Shown piece after piece: positions 10,961 through 18,268 of a DNA stretch of 46,873 nt; within the stretch, counting starts at the first letter, position 1; the number at the start of each line of letters is the position of its first letter. This DNA is from Actinomycetota bacterium. Lineage in GTDB: Bacteria > Actinomycetota > Aquicultoria > Aquicultorales > Aquicultoraceae. Both the position numbers and the translations under genes were made by a program. The notes beneath the pieces are model-generated. The model was not told where the DNA came from. It did no database searches and worked only from the letters and a program-made list of their open reading frames with translations. The stretch lies in contig JASEGT010000008.1 of NCBI GenBank assembly GCA_030018005.1, positions 1 through 46,873 of the forward strand, read 5' to 3'.

Positions 10961-11518
10961 ATGGAAATAATCGTAAAAGGCAGGCATATGGAGGTAACCG
11001 ATGCCCTTCGGGCGTATGCCGAAGAGAAAATCGGGAGGATAAGCAAGTATTTCGACAAAATAATCAAAATCGAAATCGCTTTCATAGATGAGAAGAACCC
11101 GAGCATCGAGAAATCGAAGACCATCGAGGTTACGGTCTTCCCGAAGGGGCCTATCCTGAGGGCCAAAGAATCCTCGACCGACATGTATGCCTCAATCGAT
11201 ATGGTAGTCGACAAGCTCGAACGGCAAATCAAACGGTATAAGAACAAGCTCTCAAAGAGCGCCAAAGGCTCTCCGAAGCCCGGGGAGATGAGCGCTGCTC
11301 TCGTCGAGGTCGAAGTTGAGTTCGAAGGCCCGCGTATCGTCAAGGTCAAGCAGATAGCGGTCAAGCCGATGGACGCCGAAGAGGCGACCCAGCAGATGGA
11401 GCTCTTAGGCCACGATTTCTTTGTCTTCACCAACGCCGACACTGATGAGGTAAACGTCGTCTACAGGCGTCGCGACCACAACTACGGTTTAATCGAGCCG
11501 ATTTCCGGTAAGATGTAA
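10961..11518 (+). CDS. hpf: Ribosome hibernation promoting factor, long form
   Basis: 185 residues, the long-HPF architecture. The N-terminal S30AE domain (VKGRHMEVTDALRAYAEEK, KIEIAFIDEK, ASIDMVVDKLERQIKRYKNKL) binds the 30S subunit. After a linker, the C-terminal domain (VKQIAVKPMDAEEATQQMELLGHDFFVF, VVYRRRDHNYGLIEP) drives 100S dimer formation. It silences ribosomes in stationary phase or starvation. AGGAG at 10947-10951 is nine bases before ATG 10961 but only three before an ATG two codons earlier, so 10961 is preferred. Confidence 0.93.
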   Translation: MEIIVKGRHMEVTDALRAYAEEKIGRISKYFDKIIKIEIAFIDEKNPSIEKSKTIEVTVFPKGPILRAKESSTDMYASIDMVVDKLERQIKRYKNKLSKSAKGSPKPGEMSAALVEVEVEFEGPRIVKVKQIAVKPMDAEEATQQMELLGHDFFVFTNADTDEVNVVYRRRDHNYGLIEPISGKM

Positions 11519-11602
11519 CGCCGGTCGCGCAATTGCGTTATAGTAAAAAGGAAGCACTTATCGAAGAAGTAGTTCGTAGCAAGGCGGCAGAAGAGGAACC
11601 AA

Positions 11603-12250
11603 ATGAACCCGACGATAGACAACGTCTCGGTCGAAGAGATTGAGAGCTTAATCTGCCAAATCGAAGAAATCAAGGCAGCACGAATCGTAGTCGGTCCGGG
11701 CCGCGGAATCGAAGAGATTCATATCTTGGCGAGCTCGGCCAAAGGGCCCAAACAGATCTCCCGGGACATCGAATCGATGTTGATGGCGCAATTCGGCCTA
11801 CCCGTAAACCACCGCAAAATCAGTATCGCCCAGCTCGGTTCCGCCCATGCAAGGGTGCCGAGAGCGCGTCCGAAACTCGATTCGGTCCGGCACGAAGTCG
11901 ACGACCGGCGGGCCCGGGTCGCGGTTACCTTGCGCCACGGCGACACGGATTACGAAGGTCTGGTGGAGGGCGTCGCGTCGAGAGCGGGCAGGCTCCGGCT
12001 TGTCGCGAGCGCCACGATAGCCGCCGTTGAGCAGATAATCCTAGGAGACCAGGCTTTCGCCCTCGAAGACATCACCGCGATGACTTTGGGCCGCGATACG
12101 GTGGTCGTTGCCTCGGTGGCGCTTCTGGACAGTAGCGGCGATGAGACATATGTCGGTTGTGCTATAGTAAAAGACGATGAGCGCGAAGCGATAGTAAGAG
12201 CGGTGCTCGACGCTGTCAACAGGCGCTTGGAATTTTTGATAACCCCATAG
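11603..12250 (+). CDS. Conserved-looking protein of unknown function
   Basis: 215 residues, soluble, no signal peptide or membrane segment. The N-terminal 75 residues contain a GPGRGIEEIHILASS segment followed by KGPKQISRDIESMLMAQFG and an ISIAQLG strand, which reads like a compact alpha/beta domain. The second half (residues about 95-215) contains RVAVTLRHGDTDYEGLVEG and ends in a helix before a hydrophobic tail. I recognise no named family. AGAGGA lies six bases before the ATG. It follows hpf on the same strand (84 bp) and precedes the small membrane peptide and HD-GYP genes. Codon use matches the neighbouring chromosomal genes. Confidence 0.75.
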   Translation: MNPTIDNVSVEEIESLICQIEEIKAARIVVGPGRGIEEIHILASSAKGPKQISRDIESMLMAQFGLPVNHRKISIAQLGSAHARVPRARPKLDSVRHEVDDRRARVAVTLRHGDTDYEGLVEGVASRAGRLRLVASATIAAVEQIILGDQAFALEDITAMTLGRDTVVVASVALLDSSGDETYVGCAIVKDDEREAIVRAVLDAVNRRLEFLITP

Positions 12251-12387
12251 CGTTAGCGTTGATTCATGGACCGACATCAAAATGTTCGAGACAAAGGTGA
12301 ACAATCGATTAGTTATTGAGCGGAGCGGTGCTGACCCTTCCGACAGCGAGCGGGGAAGGGGAGAGAACCTAAAAGGAGGTCTCTTTG

Positions 12388-12468
12388 TTGAAAGCCCGTA
12401 TTCTGATGACACTCGTTGCTCTTGCAAGCTTGATTCTGGCCGGCGGAGCCGGCAGCAGAATGGGTTGA
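12388..12468 (+). CDS. 26-residue hydrophobic small protein with a perfect ribosome binding site
   Basis: A short frame starting with TTG at 12388 and preceded, eight bases upstream, by AAGGAGG (12373-12379), one of the strongest such sites in the window. The peptide begins MKARILMTLVALASL and continues ILAGGAG to a Gly end: two basic residues, a hydrophobic run of about 15 residues, then a Gly/Ser/Arg tail. This is the layout of a single-span membrane microprotein. It ends 10 bp before the start of the membrane HD-GYP gene, so translational coupling or physical association is possible. A TTG three bases earlier is an alternative start. No family is recognised; a leader-peptide role is also possible. 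Confidence 0.6.
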   Translation: MKARILMTLVALASLILAGGAGSRMG

Positions 12469-12478
12469 TTTTCTTTTG

Positions 12479-13858
12479 ATGTCGGTCCTTCTTTTATTGA
12501 AACAAGAAGGACGACCAGCTGTCGGTTCGACCCTTAACACTCAAAGAGATACAGTGAAGGACATCACTTCTAAGGCAAGAATATTTTTTTATAGCGTATA
12601 TGCGGCGGCATTTGTGGTTTTGCTAGCGAGTCTGATAACCAAGCCCGCGCTGTCATGGGCGGATGTCGCTTTCTTTGCGTTGTTCATTTTTGTTGCCGAC
12701 TCGTTTACCATCCCGCTACCCAAGAACGCTTCGATTTCAGTGAGTTTTGCCGTCATTTTTGCGGCGGCGTTGCTCTTCGGTCCCCAGGCCGTTGTAATTG
12801 CCAGCCTTATAACGGTAGTCAATATCAGTGACCTCAAACGCAAGATCGCCTGGTATAAGATGGTCTTCAGCGCCTGCAATTATGTGATTTCGGCCTATGC
12901 CGCCGGCTACGTCTATATTTTGACCGGAGGTTCTATCGGCGGGATAACCGTCGCCGACTTTCCGTATATAATCGTGCCCGTAGTCTTTGCGAGCACGGTT
13001 TTCTTCGCTATAAACACCGGCCTTATCGCTCTCGGCGTCGGCCTCCTAAACGACGAATCACCCGTTGGTATATGGCGTTTCGACTACCAGTGGCTCATCC
13101 CGAACTACTTCGCCCTCGGCGTGCTGGGCTTGGTTCTGGCACAGATATACTACCTGACCGGGCCGGCGAGCTTTGTCCTTTTGATAGTGCCGCTGCTCAT
13201 CGCCCGGCAGACCTTCCAGGTCTATATGCAGTTGCGAGGCGCGTATCTCGATACGGTCAAAGCGTTGGTCCAAGCGCTCGAGGCCAAAGACCCGTACACG
13301 CGCGGCCACTCGGAACGTGTCGCCAAGTACGCGGAGCAAATCGCGCGCGAGTTGAAACTACCCGAAGACCGGGTGGAGACGCTTCGCTACGCCGCGCTCC
13401 TCCACGATATCGGGAAAATCGGCATCGCCCGCAAGATTCTCAACAAGCCGGGAAAACTCAACAACGACGAGTTCAAGAAGATACAGTCGCACCCCAGAAT
13501 CGGCGCGGGCATCCTCAGCGACATCGATTTTCTCGAAAAAGCTATCCCCGCGGTCTACTATCACCACGAGCACCTCAACGGACGCGGTTACGGAGAAGGA
13601 CTGGCGGGGGAGCGCATCCCGCTTCTCGCGCGGATAATGACGGTCGCCGACAGCTTCGACGCGATGACCTCTACGCGCTCATATAGACCGGCGATGAGCG
13701 TCGAGGACGCGGCCGAGGAATTGATGGCGTGCTCCAACCGGCAGTTCGATAGCGAAGTGGTCGAGGCTTTCATGCGCACGCTCGACCTGTCGATGGTCGA
13801 GGCCGGCCCCGAGATAAAGGAGTTGCAGCTAAGCATTGCAGTCGAGAATCCAGCATAA
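12479..13858 (+). CDS. Membrane-anchored HD-GYP domain protein (putative cyclic di-GMP phosphodiesterase)
   Basis: About 459 residues. Residues 30-235 hold six to eight hydrophobic segments forming a membrane sensor domain; residues about 250-440 are an HD-GYP domain. Key blocks: DPYTRGHSERVAKYA, YAALLHDIGKIG (HD pair near residue 309), KIQSHPRIGAGIL, YYHHEHLNGRGYGEGL and ARIMTVADSFDAMTS. All metal ligands expected for the family are present, but the GYP tripeptide reads GYG. Family members hydrolyse c-di-GMP. No convincing ribosome binding site precedes ATG 12479; a GTG at 12554 after AAAGAGA is an alternative start that keeps every membrane segment. It is followed by a paralogue whose start overlaps its end. 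Confidence 0.85.
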   Translation: MSVLLLLKQEGRPAVGSTLNTQRDTVKDITSKARIFFYSVYAAAFVVLLASLITKPALSWADVAFFALFIFVADSFTIPLPKNASISVSFAVIFAAALLFGPQAVVIASLITVVNISDLKRKIAWYKMVFSACNYVISAYAAGYVYILTGGSIGGITVADFPYIIVPVVFASTVFFAINTGLIALGVGLLNDESPVGIWRFDYQWLIPNYFALGVLGLVLAQIYYLTGPASFVLLIVPLLIARQTFQVYMQLRGAYLDTVKALVQALEAKDPYTRGHSERVAKYAEQIARELKLPEDRVETLRYAALLHDIGKIGIARKILNKPGKLNNDEFKKIQSHPRIGAGILSDIDFLEKAIPAVYYHHEHLNGRGYGEGLAGERIPLLARIMTVADSFDAMTSTRSYRPAMSVEDAAEELMACSNRQFDSEVVEAFMRTLDLSMVEAGPEIKELQLSIAVENPA

Positions 13859-15080
13859 GGCAAAAGTATATAGGAGTGTCGTAATATCGCTTGGCGTCGT
13901 CGCGCTCGCGGTCTACGCTCTGCGCTTGACTGCGGATAATCTCGTCATGGTCGGCTTGTTCGCGCTCGCCGCGATTATCAGCCGGCTTCTCGATATCCGC
14001 CTGCCGCAAGGGGGCAAGGTCCACATCGACACGGCGGTAATCATAGCCTCGGTCTTGCTCTTTCCGCTGCCGCAGGCGCTGCTCATCATCGTAATCGGTG
14101 TCGTCGTATCGATGCTGGTGCAGCGATTGAAATTAAAGTTTACAGCGACGATGTACCCGCTTTCGCAGCTCGTTTTGATTGTTGTAGCGGCCGCCCAGGT
14201 CTTTTACGCGGTCGGCGGTGAAACCGGTAAAATCGAGCCCTTTTACGGCATAACGGCGCTGGTATTGCTCTGCGGCGTCTATACTTTCTTGATGCTCGGC
14301 GTAGACCAACTGGCTATCTCCATCAACCGGGGAACACCATACATCCCCGCGTTTATATCGGCGGTCGAGTTTTTGGCTCCGTTTTACCTCGCGCTCTCAT
14401 CGCTCGGGGTACTTCTTGCGATAATGTATGACGGCATGGCCTACTGGGGTCTGCTCATATTCTTCGTGCCGCTTCTGGTAACGCGCCTCTCCTTTAAATC
14501 GTTTCTCGATATCCGCAGGGTTTACCGCAAGACCATCGAAGCGCTCGCCAACACCATCGAGGCGCAGAATCCGCGCCGGCGTGGCCACGGCCAGCGGGTA
14601 GCGAGCTACTCGGTCGATATAGGCAAAGAGATGGGGATGCACGGGCGTGACTTGGAGCTAATCGGCTACGCCGCGCTCCTGCACGACATCGGCATGCTCG
14701 GTGTCGACGAGGACTCGCTCGACCACCTGCTGGAGCAGGCGAGCGCCCAGAGCGGCGAAGCCCCGCACGCCATCATCGGCGCGGAGATCATCGAAGAGGT
14801 CGATTTTCTAAAAGACGCGGCCGACATGGTCCGCAAGCACCACTTCCCGATAGACAAAGTCAGCTCGCCATCCGAGCTGTCGCTCGGCGCGCGCATCATC
14901 AACGTCGCCAGCTCATTCGACAAATTCACCCGGTCGGACAACCCCGACGAGCGCCTCACCGCCTACCAGGCCATAACCCGCCTCAAAAAAGACCAAGCCA
15001 TTCTCTACGACCCCAAAGTAGTCCGCTCCCTCATTAATGTCCTGCGCAAGCAGGGGAAGCTTATGGAGTTTGTGAGCTAA
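13836..15080 (+). CDS. Membrane HD-domain protein, degenerate paralogue of the preceding HD-GYP protein
   Basis: 414 residues with the same plan as its upstream neighbour: about seven hydrophobic segments, then an HD domain from residue 230. RRRGHGQRVASYS and YAALLHDIGML keep the His and the HD pair, and RKHHFP keeps a His pair. The GYP region is missing, and the late VADSFD block reads VASSFD, losing an Asp ligand. It is therefore probably reduced or altered in catalysis and may be a regulatory partner of the upstream protein. Its start overlaps the upstream gene by 23 bp: TTG 13836 has AAGGAG only 13 bases before it. A better placed AGGAG (near 13873) is followed by no standard start codon (only ATA), so initiation is uncertain. 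Confidence 0.75.
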   Translation: MQSRIQHKAKVYRSVVISLGVVALAVYALRLTADNLVMVGLFALAAIISRLLDIRLPQGGKVHIDTAVIIASVLLFPLPQALLIIVIGVVVSMLVQRLKLKFTATMYPLSQLVLIVVAAAQVFYAVGGETGKIEPFYGITALVLLCGVYTFLMLGVDQLAISINRGTPYIPAFISAVEFLAPFYLALSSLGVLLAIMYDGMAYWGLLIFFVPLLVTRLSFKSFLDIRRVYRKTIEALANTIEAQNPRRRGHGQRVASYSVDIGKEMGMHGRDLELIGYAALLHDIGMLGVDEDSLDHLLEQASAQSGEAPHAIIGAEIIEEVDFLKDAADMVRKHHFPIDKVSSPSELSLGARIINVASSFDKFTRSDNPDERLTAYQAITRLKKDQAILYDPKVVRSLINVLRKQGKLMEFVS

Positions 15081-15172
15081 TAACCTGTTCATGCTATCCG
15101 ACCTTTTTGCAGCTTTGCTCGACGATTTCAACAAAATCTTCCTGTGATGATGATTTTATTTACACGAAGTCG

Positions 15173-15188
15173 CTATTAAATTAAATAT
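15173..15188 (+). repeat. 16-bp direct repeat, left copy
   Basis: CTATTAAATTAAATAT occurs here and, identically, at 16413-16428. The two copies bracket the intact toxin-antitoxin pair and the truncated DsrE-like and antitoxin fragments, marking the edges of a rearranged unit. Confidence 0.8.
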
Positions 15189-15375
15189 CAAGCTTATTAA
15201 TAGGCATTCTTTGTTGTAAACAGCCACATGCGTAAATGTAGCTTGTTGGCTAGGTGGGGGTTATTTGACGCTTACGCATAAGTTGCAACAGCCAGACCTT
15301 GGTTTAGCGCCTGCCAACAGAAAGAATTAGCCCCGTCAAGAATTCCTAAATAATTCAACAATTCGGATTAGCGGA

Positions 15376-15405
15376 TTGACGGATATGCAGCATATCCGTC
15401 ATAAT
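15376..15405 (+). promoter_or_regulatory. Promoter with a perfect palindromic operator for the toxin-antitoxin operon
   Basis: TTGACG (15376-15381) and CATAAT (15400-15405) are separated by 18 bp. The spacer is almost exactly a perfect inverted repeat, GACGGATATG-CAG-CATATCCGTC (15378-15400). A protein bound there would block RNA polymerase, as expected for autoregulation by an AbrB/MazE-type antitoxin. Confidence 0.75.
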
Positions 15406-15423
15406 TTTATTGAGGTGGTAATC

Positions 15424-15675
15424 TTGATAAGGCGATTAACAGAAAGAAGCAGCATCAGTATTCCGAAAGAGAATCTTGAACATGTCGGTGTGAATCCGGG
15501 GGATTATTTCGAAGTGTCGGACGACGGCCGGCGGATTATTCTCACGCCGAAAGTCGTTGATGACAAGTTTTCAGAGAAAGAGTGGGAAGAACTTGAGTCA
15601 CTAGCCAAAGAGGCGGGCAAGAAATATAAGACAGCTGCCGACGCTAAGAAACACCTCGAAAGGCTGTCCGAGTGA
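15424..15675 (+). CDS. AbrB/MazE-type antitoxin
   Basis: 83 residues. The N-terminal 45 residues are a swapped-hairpin AbrB DNA-binding domain (RRLTERSSISIPKENLEHVGVNPGDYFEV); the C-terminal 40 residues are charged and helical and probably wrap the toxin. It should neutralise the toxin encoded immediately downstream and repress the operon through the palindrome in its promoter. The start is TTG 15424 with GAGGTGG five bases upstream. An earlier in-frame TTG at 15376 coincides with the -35 element and is rejected. The stop overlaps the toxin start by 4 bp. A partial copy of the C-terminal half lies at 16194. Confidence 0.85.
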   Translation: MIRRLTERSSISIPKENLEHVGVNPGDYFEVSDDGRRIILTPKVVDDKFSEKEWEELESLAKEAGKKYKTAADAKKHLERLSE

Positions 15676-15947
15676 ACTACGAGTACAAATCTTCCTTTGA
15701 GCGAATGTTCAAGAAGCTTGAACCGGGTGTAAAAATACGTGTAGTCGATGCGATATTCTCACTCATCGACTTCTTCGAGACCGGTCAACGAACTGTCGGT
15801 TTCGGACTAAAACAGCTCCGAGGCGATTTTTGGGAAATCAGAGTCGACCTCAAAATCCGAGTCCTGTTTGTTTTCGAAAGCGATACGGTCAGCTTCATAG
15901 TCGTCGGAACCCATGACGACATATCGAAATTTCTGCGCAGGTCTTAG
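15672..15947 (+). CDS. RelE/ParE-superfamily toxin
   Basis: 91 residues, typical for the superfamily. The pattern is a helical N-terminus (YKSSFERMFKKLEPG), then KQLRGDFWEIRVDLKIRVLFVFESD, the beta-sheet core of RelE/HigB-like toxins with the conserved G-WE-R and K-R-LF spacing, then a final FIVVGTHDDISKF. Members are ribosome-dependent mRNA endonucleases or gyrase inhibitors; the exact target cannot be told here. GTG 15672 overlaps the antitoxin stop (GTGA), the usual coupled layout. A long hairpin follows 10 bp later. The first about 20 codons are duplicated at 16316 and the last few near 18245. Confidence 0.85.
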   Translation: MNYEYKSSFERMFKKLEPGVKIRVVDAIFSLIDFFETGQRTVGFGLKQLRGDFWEIRVDLKIRVLFVFESDTVSFIVVGTHDDISKFLRRS

Positions 15948-15956
15948 AACAAGCAG

Positions 15957-15993
15957 AAAGTGGGCGGCAAAGAGAAGCTTTGCCGCCCACTTT
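15957..15993. terminator. Perfect 16-bp hairpin after the toxin gene
   Basis: Arms 15957-15972 and 15978-15993 match perfectly around a 5-base loop. The T-run is poor (TTT then CCC), so it may terminate both the toxin operon and the opposing DsrE-like fragment with modest efficiency. Confidence 0.65.
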
Positions 15994-16000
15994 CCCTCTA

Positions 16001-16184
16001 TTAGAAACTAACCACACTCGACTCGGAAATCAAATTGGCAAATTTAACCGCGTCAATGGATGAGGCGTTCAGCGTTTTAAGGTCTTCTTCAGTCACCCCA
16101 CGGGCAACCAAGCAAGCCCCTCAAACATAAACAGGAATATTCCCCTTGATAACCTTCGCGATTAACTCAGTTAGGGGCGGATTT
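16001..16184 (-). pseudogene. 5'-truncated DsrE-like gene fragment with in-frame TGA
   Basis: The C-terminal 60 codons of the DsrE-family gene found complete at 18269-18627. The frame reads PPLTELIAKVIKGNIPVYV, TGA (16123-16121), then GACLVARGVTEEDLKTL and a SESSVVSF end. Homology to the other copy stops abruptly near 16184, where a fragment of the antitoxin gene begins in the opposite direction. The TGA and the downstream bases predicted to form the selenocysteine insertion hairpin are identical in the two copies. No start or ribosome binding site remains, so this copy is non-functional. Confidence 0.8.
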
Positions 16185-16193
16185 TCCTCACTC

Positions 16194-16418
16194 CTAAGGT
16201 TGTTGATGGCAAGTTCTCAGAGAAAGCGGGGGAAGAGCTTGCGTCACTAGCCAAAGAGGCGGGCAAGAAAACAAGACGGCGCCGCAGCTAAGAAGCACCT
16301 CGAAAGGCTGTCGGCGTGAACTACGAGTACAAAGCTTCCTTTGAGCGAATGTTCAAGTGTAGAAGTTTGAACTGGATGCGAAAATCCCTCTGTTGTTGAT
16401 GCGATAATCTCACTATTA
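16194..16418 (+). pseudogene. Decayed partial copy of the antitoxin-toxin pair
   Basis: About 225 bp aligning with the end of the AbrB-type antitoxin gene and the first about 45 codons of the toxin gene (15552-15770). Recognisable blocks include TCACTAGCCAAAGAGGCGGG, CACCTCGAAAGGCTGTC and ACTACGAGTACAAA. Small insertions and deletions break both frames and there is no start for the antitoxin. The copy ends at the right-hand 16-bp repeat. Confidence 0.85.
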
Positions 16419-16428
16419 AATTAAATAT
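16413..16428 (+). repeat. 16-bp direct repeat, right copy
   Basis: Identical to 15173-15188. The next bases TTGACA (16428-16433) could be a -35 element for the following exported-protein gene, with TTTATT (16453) as a weak -10 at 19 bp. Confidence 0.75.
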
Positions 16429-16712
16429 TGACAGCAGGTCTTTTTTTGCTAGTTTATTCATTAATACGACGCCGAAAATATATGAGTAGGACAAGGAAAG
16501 GTATCAGACTGCACCAATAGTATAATATTGAAAGCTTACGTAGAGAGATTTTTGCTAGCAGGAATGGCACCAACCAGTTGTAATATAGCTGCAGAAAAAA
16601 GCGAGGAGGTGGTGGTTTTACATAAACGAACGTAACCGCATTGAGGCGGCGGTCAATCAATTGGTTTTTTGCTCCGGGAACTGCTTTAACTGTTGCTGAA
16701 AGGGTGATACAT
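16429..16712 (+). other. Leader region of the secreted-protein gene
   Basis: 284 bp without a gene. It holds a possible promoter at its left end and a strong GAGGAGGTGG sequence near 16603 that precedes only a seven-codon frame (GTG GTT TTA CAT AAA CGA ACG, stop). That could be a leader peptide or a relic. No known riboswitch fold was recognised. Confidence 0.35.
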
Positions 16713-17447
16713 TTGAGATTAAAGATTGCCATTATTAACAAAGCGGCCATTATGGCATTGACGGCACTACTATTGCTGCCGCTACCTGTTTTTGCGCTAC
16801 CACTTGGAGAAGGAATCCAGGATGGCGGTGCTACAGTGCGTGGCACTAAAGCTACAATGTATGTGATGCAGACGCAACCCAGTGCAAATCATTTAAACAC
16901 TGTGTATGTGTACAAAGATCTAGCAAACATGGTGGAATTTGGCTGGTGCTGGTGGGGTCCTGGTTGGCCCTATGGTTCGTACAGTAATCCAGGCTGGTTT
17001 TTGCATATTAGTAATAACTCTATAAGTAACTATGAAGAATATACATCCTATGGCAAGATCATAAATGGTACGTTTTATCCGGGGCAAAGCCCGCTTCCCG
17101 GTAACCCGACACCTGGCACATACTATCCTCTCAAGGTTGAGAATGGCGGCTATAACAGCAAGGTTTGGACCGCCAGTGTTTACAGCAATGGTCAGTGGTG
17201 GCCAAAATATTCAAAGACTTTCAGCCTCCTTGCCGATGGTCTTTCGGTTATTGGCAGCGAGCGCGCTAATTTGAATGATAGTAATTACGCGCACTGGACA
17301 TCTTGCCAGAACATAATAAGCCAGCCAAGCCAGCCATGGACCAACTGGGTCGCTCCATGGCAAGGACCGAACAATAAATGGAGTTACGACTCTGACTATT
17401 GGTGGCGCATGATCTCTGCAACCGAACATTATGTCCAGCATAATTAG
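16713..17447 (+). CDS. Secreted tryptophan-rich protein of unknown function
   Basis: 244 residues. Residues 1-29 are a signal peptide (MRLKIAIINKAAIMALTALL, cleavage near VFALP). The mature part is rich in Trp, Tyr, Asn, Ser and Gly and looks beta-rich: GWCWWGPGWPYGSYS, NPGWFLHISNNSISNYEEY, NGGYNSKVWTASVYSNGQ and PWTNWVAPWQGPNNKWSY. Trp/Tyr clusters suggest carbohydrate or surface contact, but I recognise no family. TTG 16713 has AAAGGGTG about eight bases before it and starts directly at the signal peptide; a longer frame from 16641 has no protein character upstream. Base composition is more AT-rich than the flanking genes, consistent with acquisition. It is followed 23 bp later by a membrane-anchored protein, probably in one operon. 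Confidence 0.7.
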   Translation: MRLKIAIINKAAIMALTALLLLPLPVFALPLGEGIQDGGATVRGTKATMYVMQTQPSANHLNTVYVYKDLANMVEFGWCWWGPGWPYGSYSNPGWFLHISNNSISNYEEYTSYGKIINGTFYPGQSPLPGNPTPGTYYPLKVENGGYNSKVWTASVYSNGQWWPKYSKTFSLLADGLSVIGSERANLNDSNYAHWTSCQNIISQPSQPWTNWVAPWQGPNNKWSYDSDYWWRMISATEHYVQHN

Positions 17448-17470
17448 AACAGGCAAGAAAGGCGGTCTTT

Positions 17471-18082
17471 ATGAATATTGATAAGGTAAGTAATAAGAAA
17501 GTCATCGCTGTCTTCATTGTGCTGGCTGCGTTGCTCTTGGCCCTTCTAGTGGTTCAACGGATGTTGAATGAGACTAATCAAATAAGCGGGGTTTCGCAAA
17601 CAACATCGACATCAACGCTGAATACTGTTGGCAGTATGACTGGCGGTAGCATGCAAGAAGGCCTTAAAAGAGTTGCGGTTGAGGTAGGGACCATCGAGGA
17701 AGCAAAGAAGATAGTACCATACGATTTCCCGGTACCAACGAATTCTAGCGGATACGAACTAACCGGAATATATGTTGAAGACAGCAGCACGGTCTATCTT
17801 CGCTATGAAAAATCGATATATATGATCTACCATGCATTGCGGGCAGGATATGATCCAAATATCGATGATACGGAGACGCTTTCTACGGAACCGGAGTTAT
17901 CCCGAATAGAAGTTAGGGGTTATCGTGGAATCGCGCGCGAGCCCGAAAAGGACGTCCGCGACGGCGTAGCCAGGAGGACCGACGGTATGATAACATGGTA
18001 TGAGAACGGGCTTGACATCGCAATATACGGCGATGGTTACCATGTCAATCAGCTTATGAGGCTGGCAAATTCTATGAAGTAG
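17471..18082 (+). CDS. Membrane-anchored protein, possibly DUF4367-like
   Basis: 203 residues. Residues 9-31 form one membrane span (VIAVFIVLAALLLALLVV), followed by a Ser/Thr-rich linker and an extracytoplasmic domain from about 65: EVGTIEEAKKIVPYDFPVP, YELTGIYVEDSSTVYLRYE, MITWYENGLDIAIYGDGY and VNQLMRLANSM. The IEEAKKIVPYDFPVP-to-VYLRYE pattern resembles the DUF4367 domain found on extracytoplasmic parts of sigma-regulator proteins, but the match is only by eye. AAGGCGGT precedes the ATG. It probably works with the secreted protein just upstream. It ends about 100 bp before a strong hairpin terminator. Confidence 0.6.
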   Translation: MNIDKVSNKKVIAVFIVLAALLLALLVVQRMLNETNQISGVSQTTSTSTLNTVGSMTGGSMQEGLKRVAVEVGTIEEAKKIVPYDFPVPTNSSGYELTGIYVEDSSTVYLRYEKSIYMIYHALRAGYDPNIDDTETLSTEPELSRIEVRGYRGIAREPEKDVRDGVARRTDGMITWYENGLDIAIYGDGYHVNQLMRLANSMK

Positions 18083-18186
18083 TTCCAATGAATAAGTGAG
18101 CGTAGCGCTCAACTTTCAATCTGGAGGCGTCGGTGTTTTGCATTCGCCTTAACAGCGACTCTTAGGATAGAGCACAGATGATGAAG

Positions 18187-18230
18187 AAGAATGCCTGTTG
18201 ATGGCTGGCTTATCAACAGGCATTCTTTGT
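18187..18230. terminator. Perfect 16-bp hairpin terminator
   Basis: Arms 18187-18202 and 18212-18227 are perfectly complementary around a 9-base loop, followed by TTTGTTG. The right half (AGGCATTCTTTGTTG) is also present at 15203-15217, further evidence that the two ends of this patch derive from one ancestral sequence. Confidence 0.7.
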
Positions 18231-18268
18231 TGCATAAGATACATATGACGACATCTCGAAACCCTCTA

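Noticed and set aside
15376-15423. Antitoxin start at TTG 15376
   Set aside because: It coincides with the -35 element and the palindrome; TTG 15424 has a proper GAGGTGG site.
15173-16428. CRISPR-like or insertion-sequence interpretation of the repeats
   Set aside because: Only two copies of a 16-bp repeat, no transposase and no terminal inverted repeats; the content is duplicated resident sequence.
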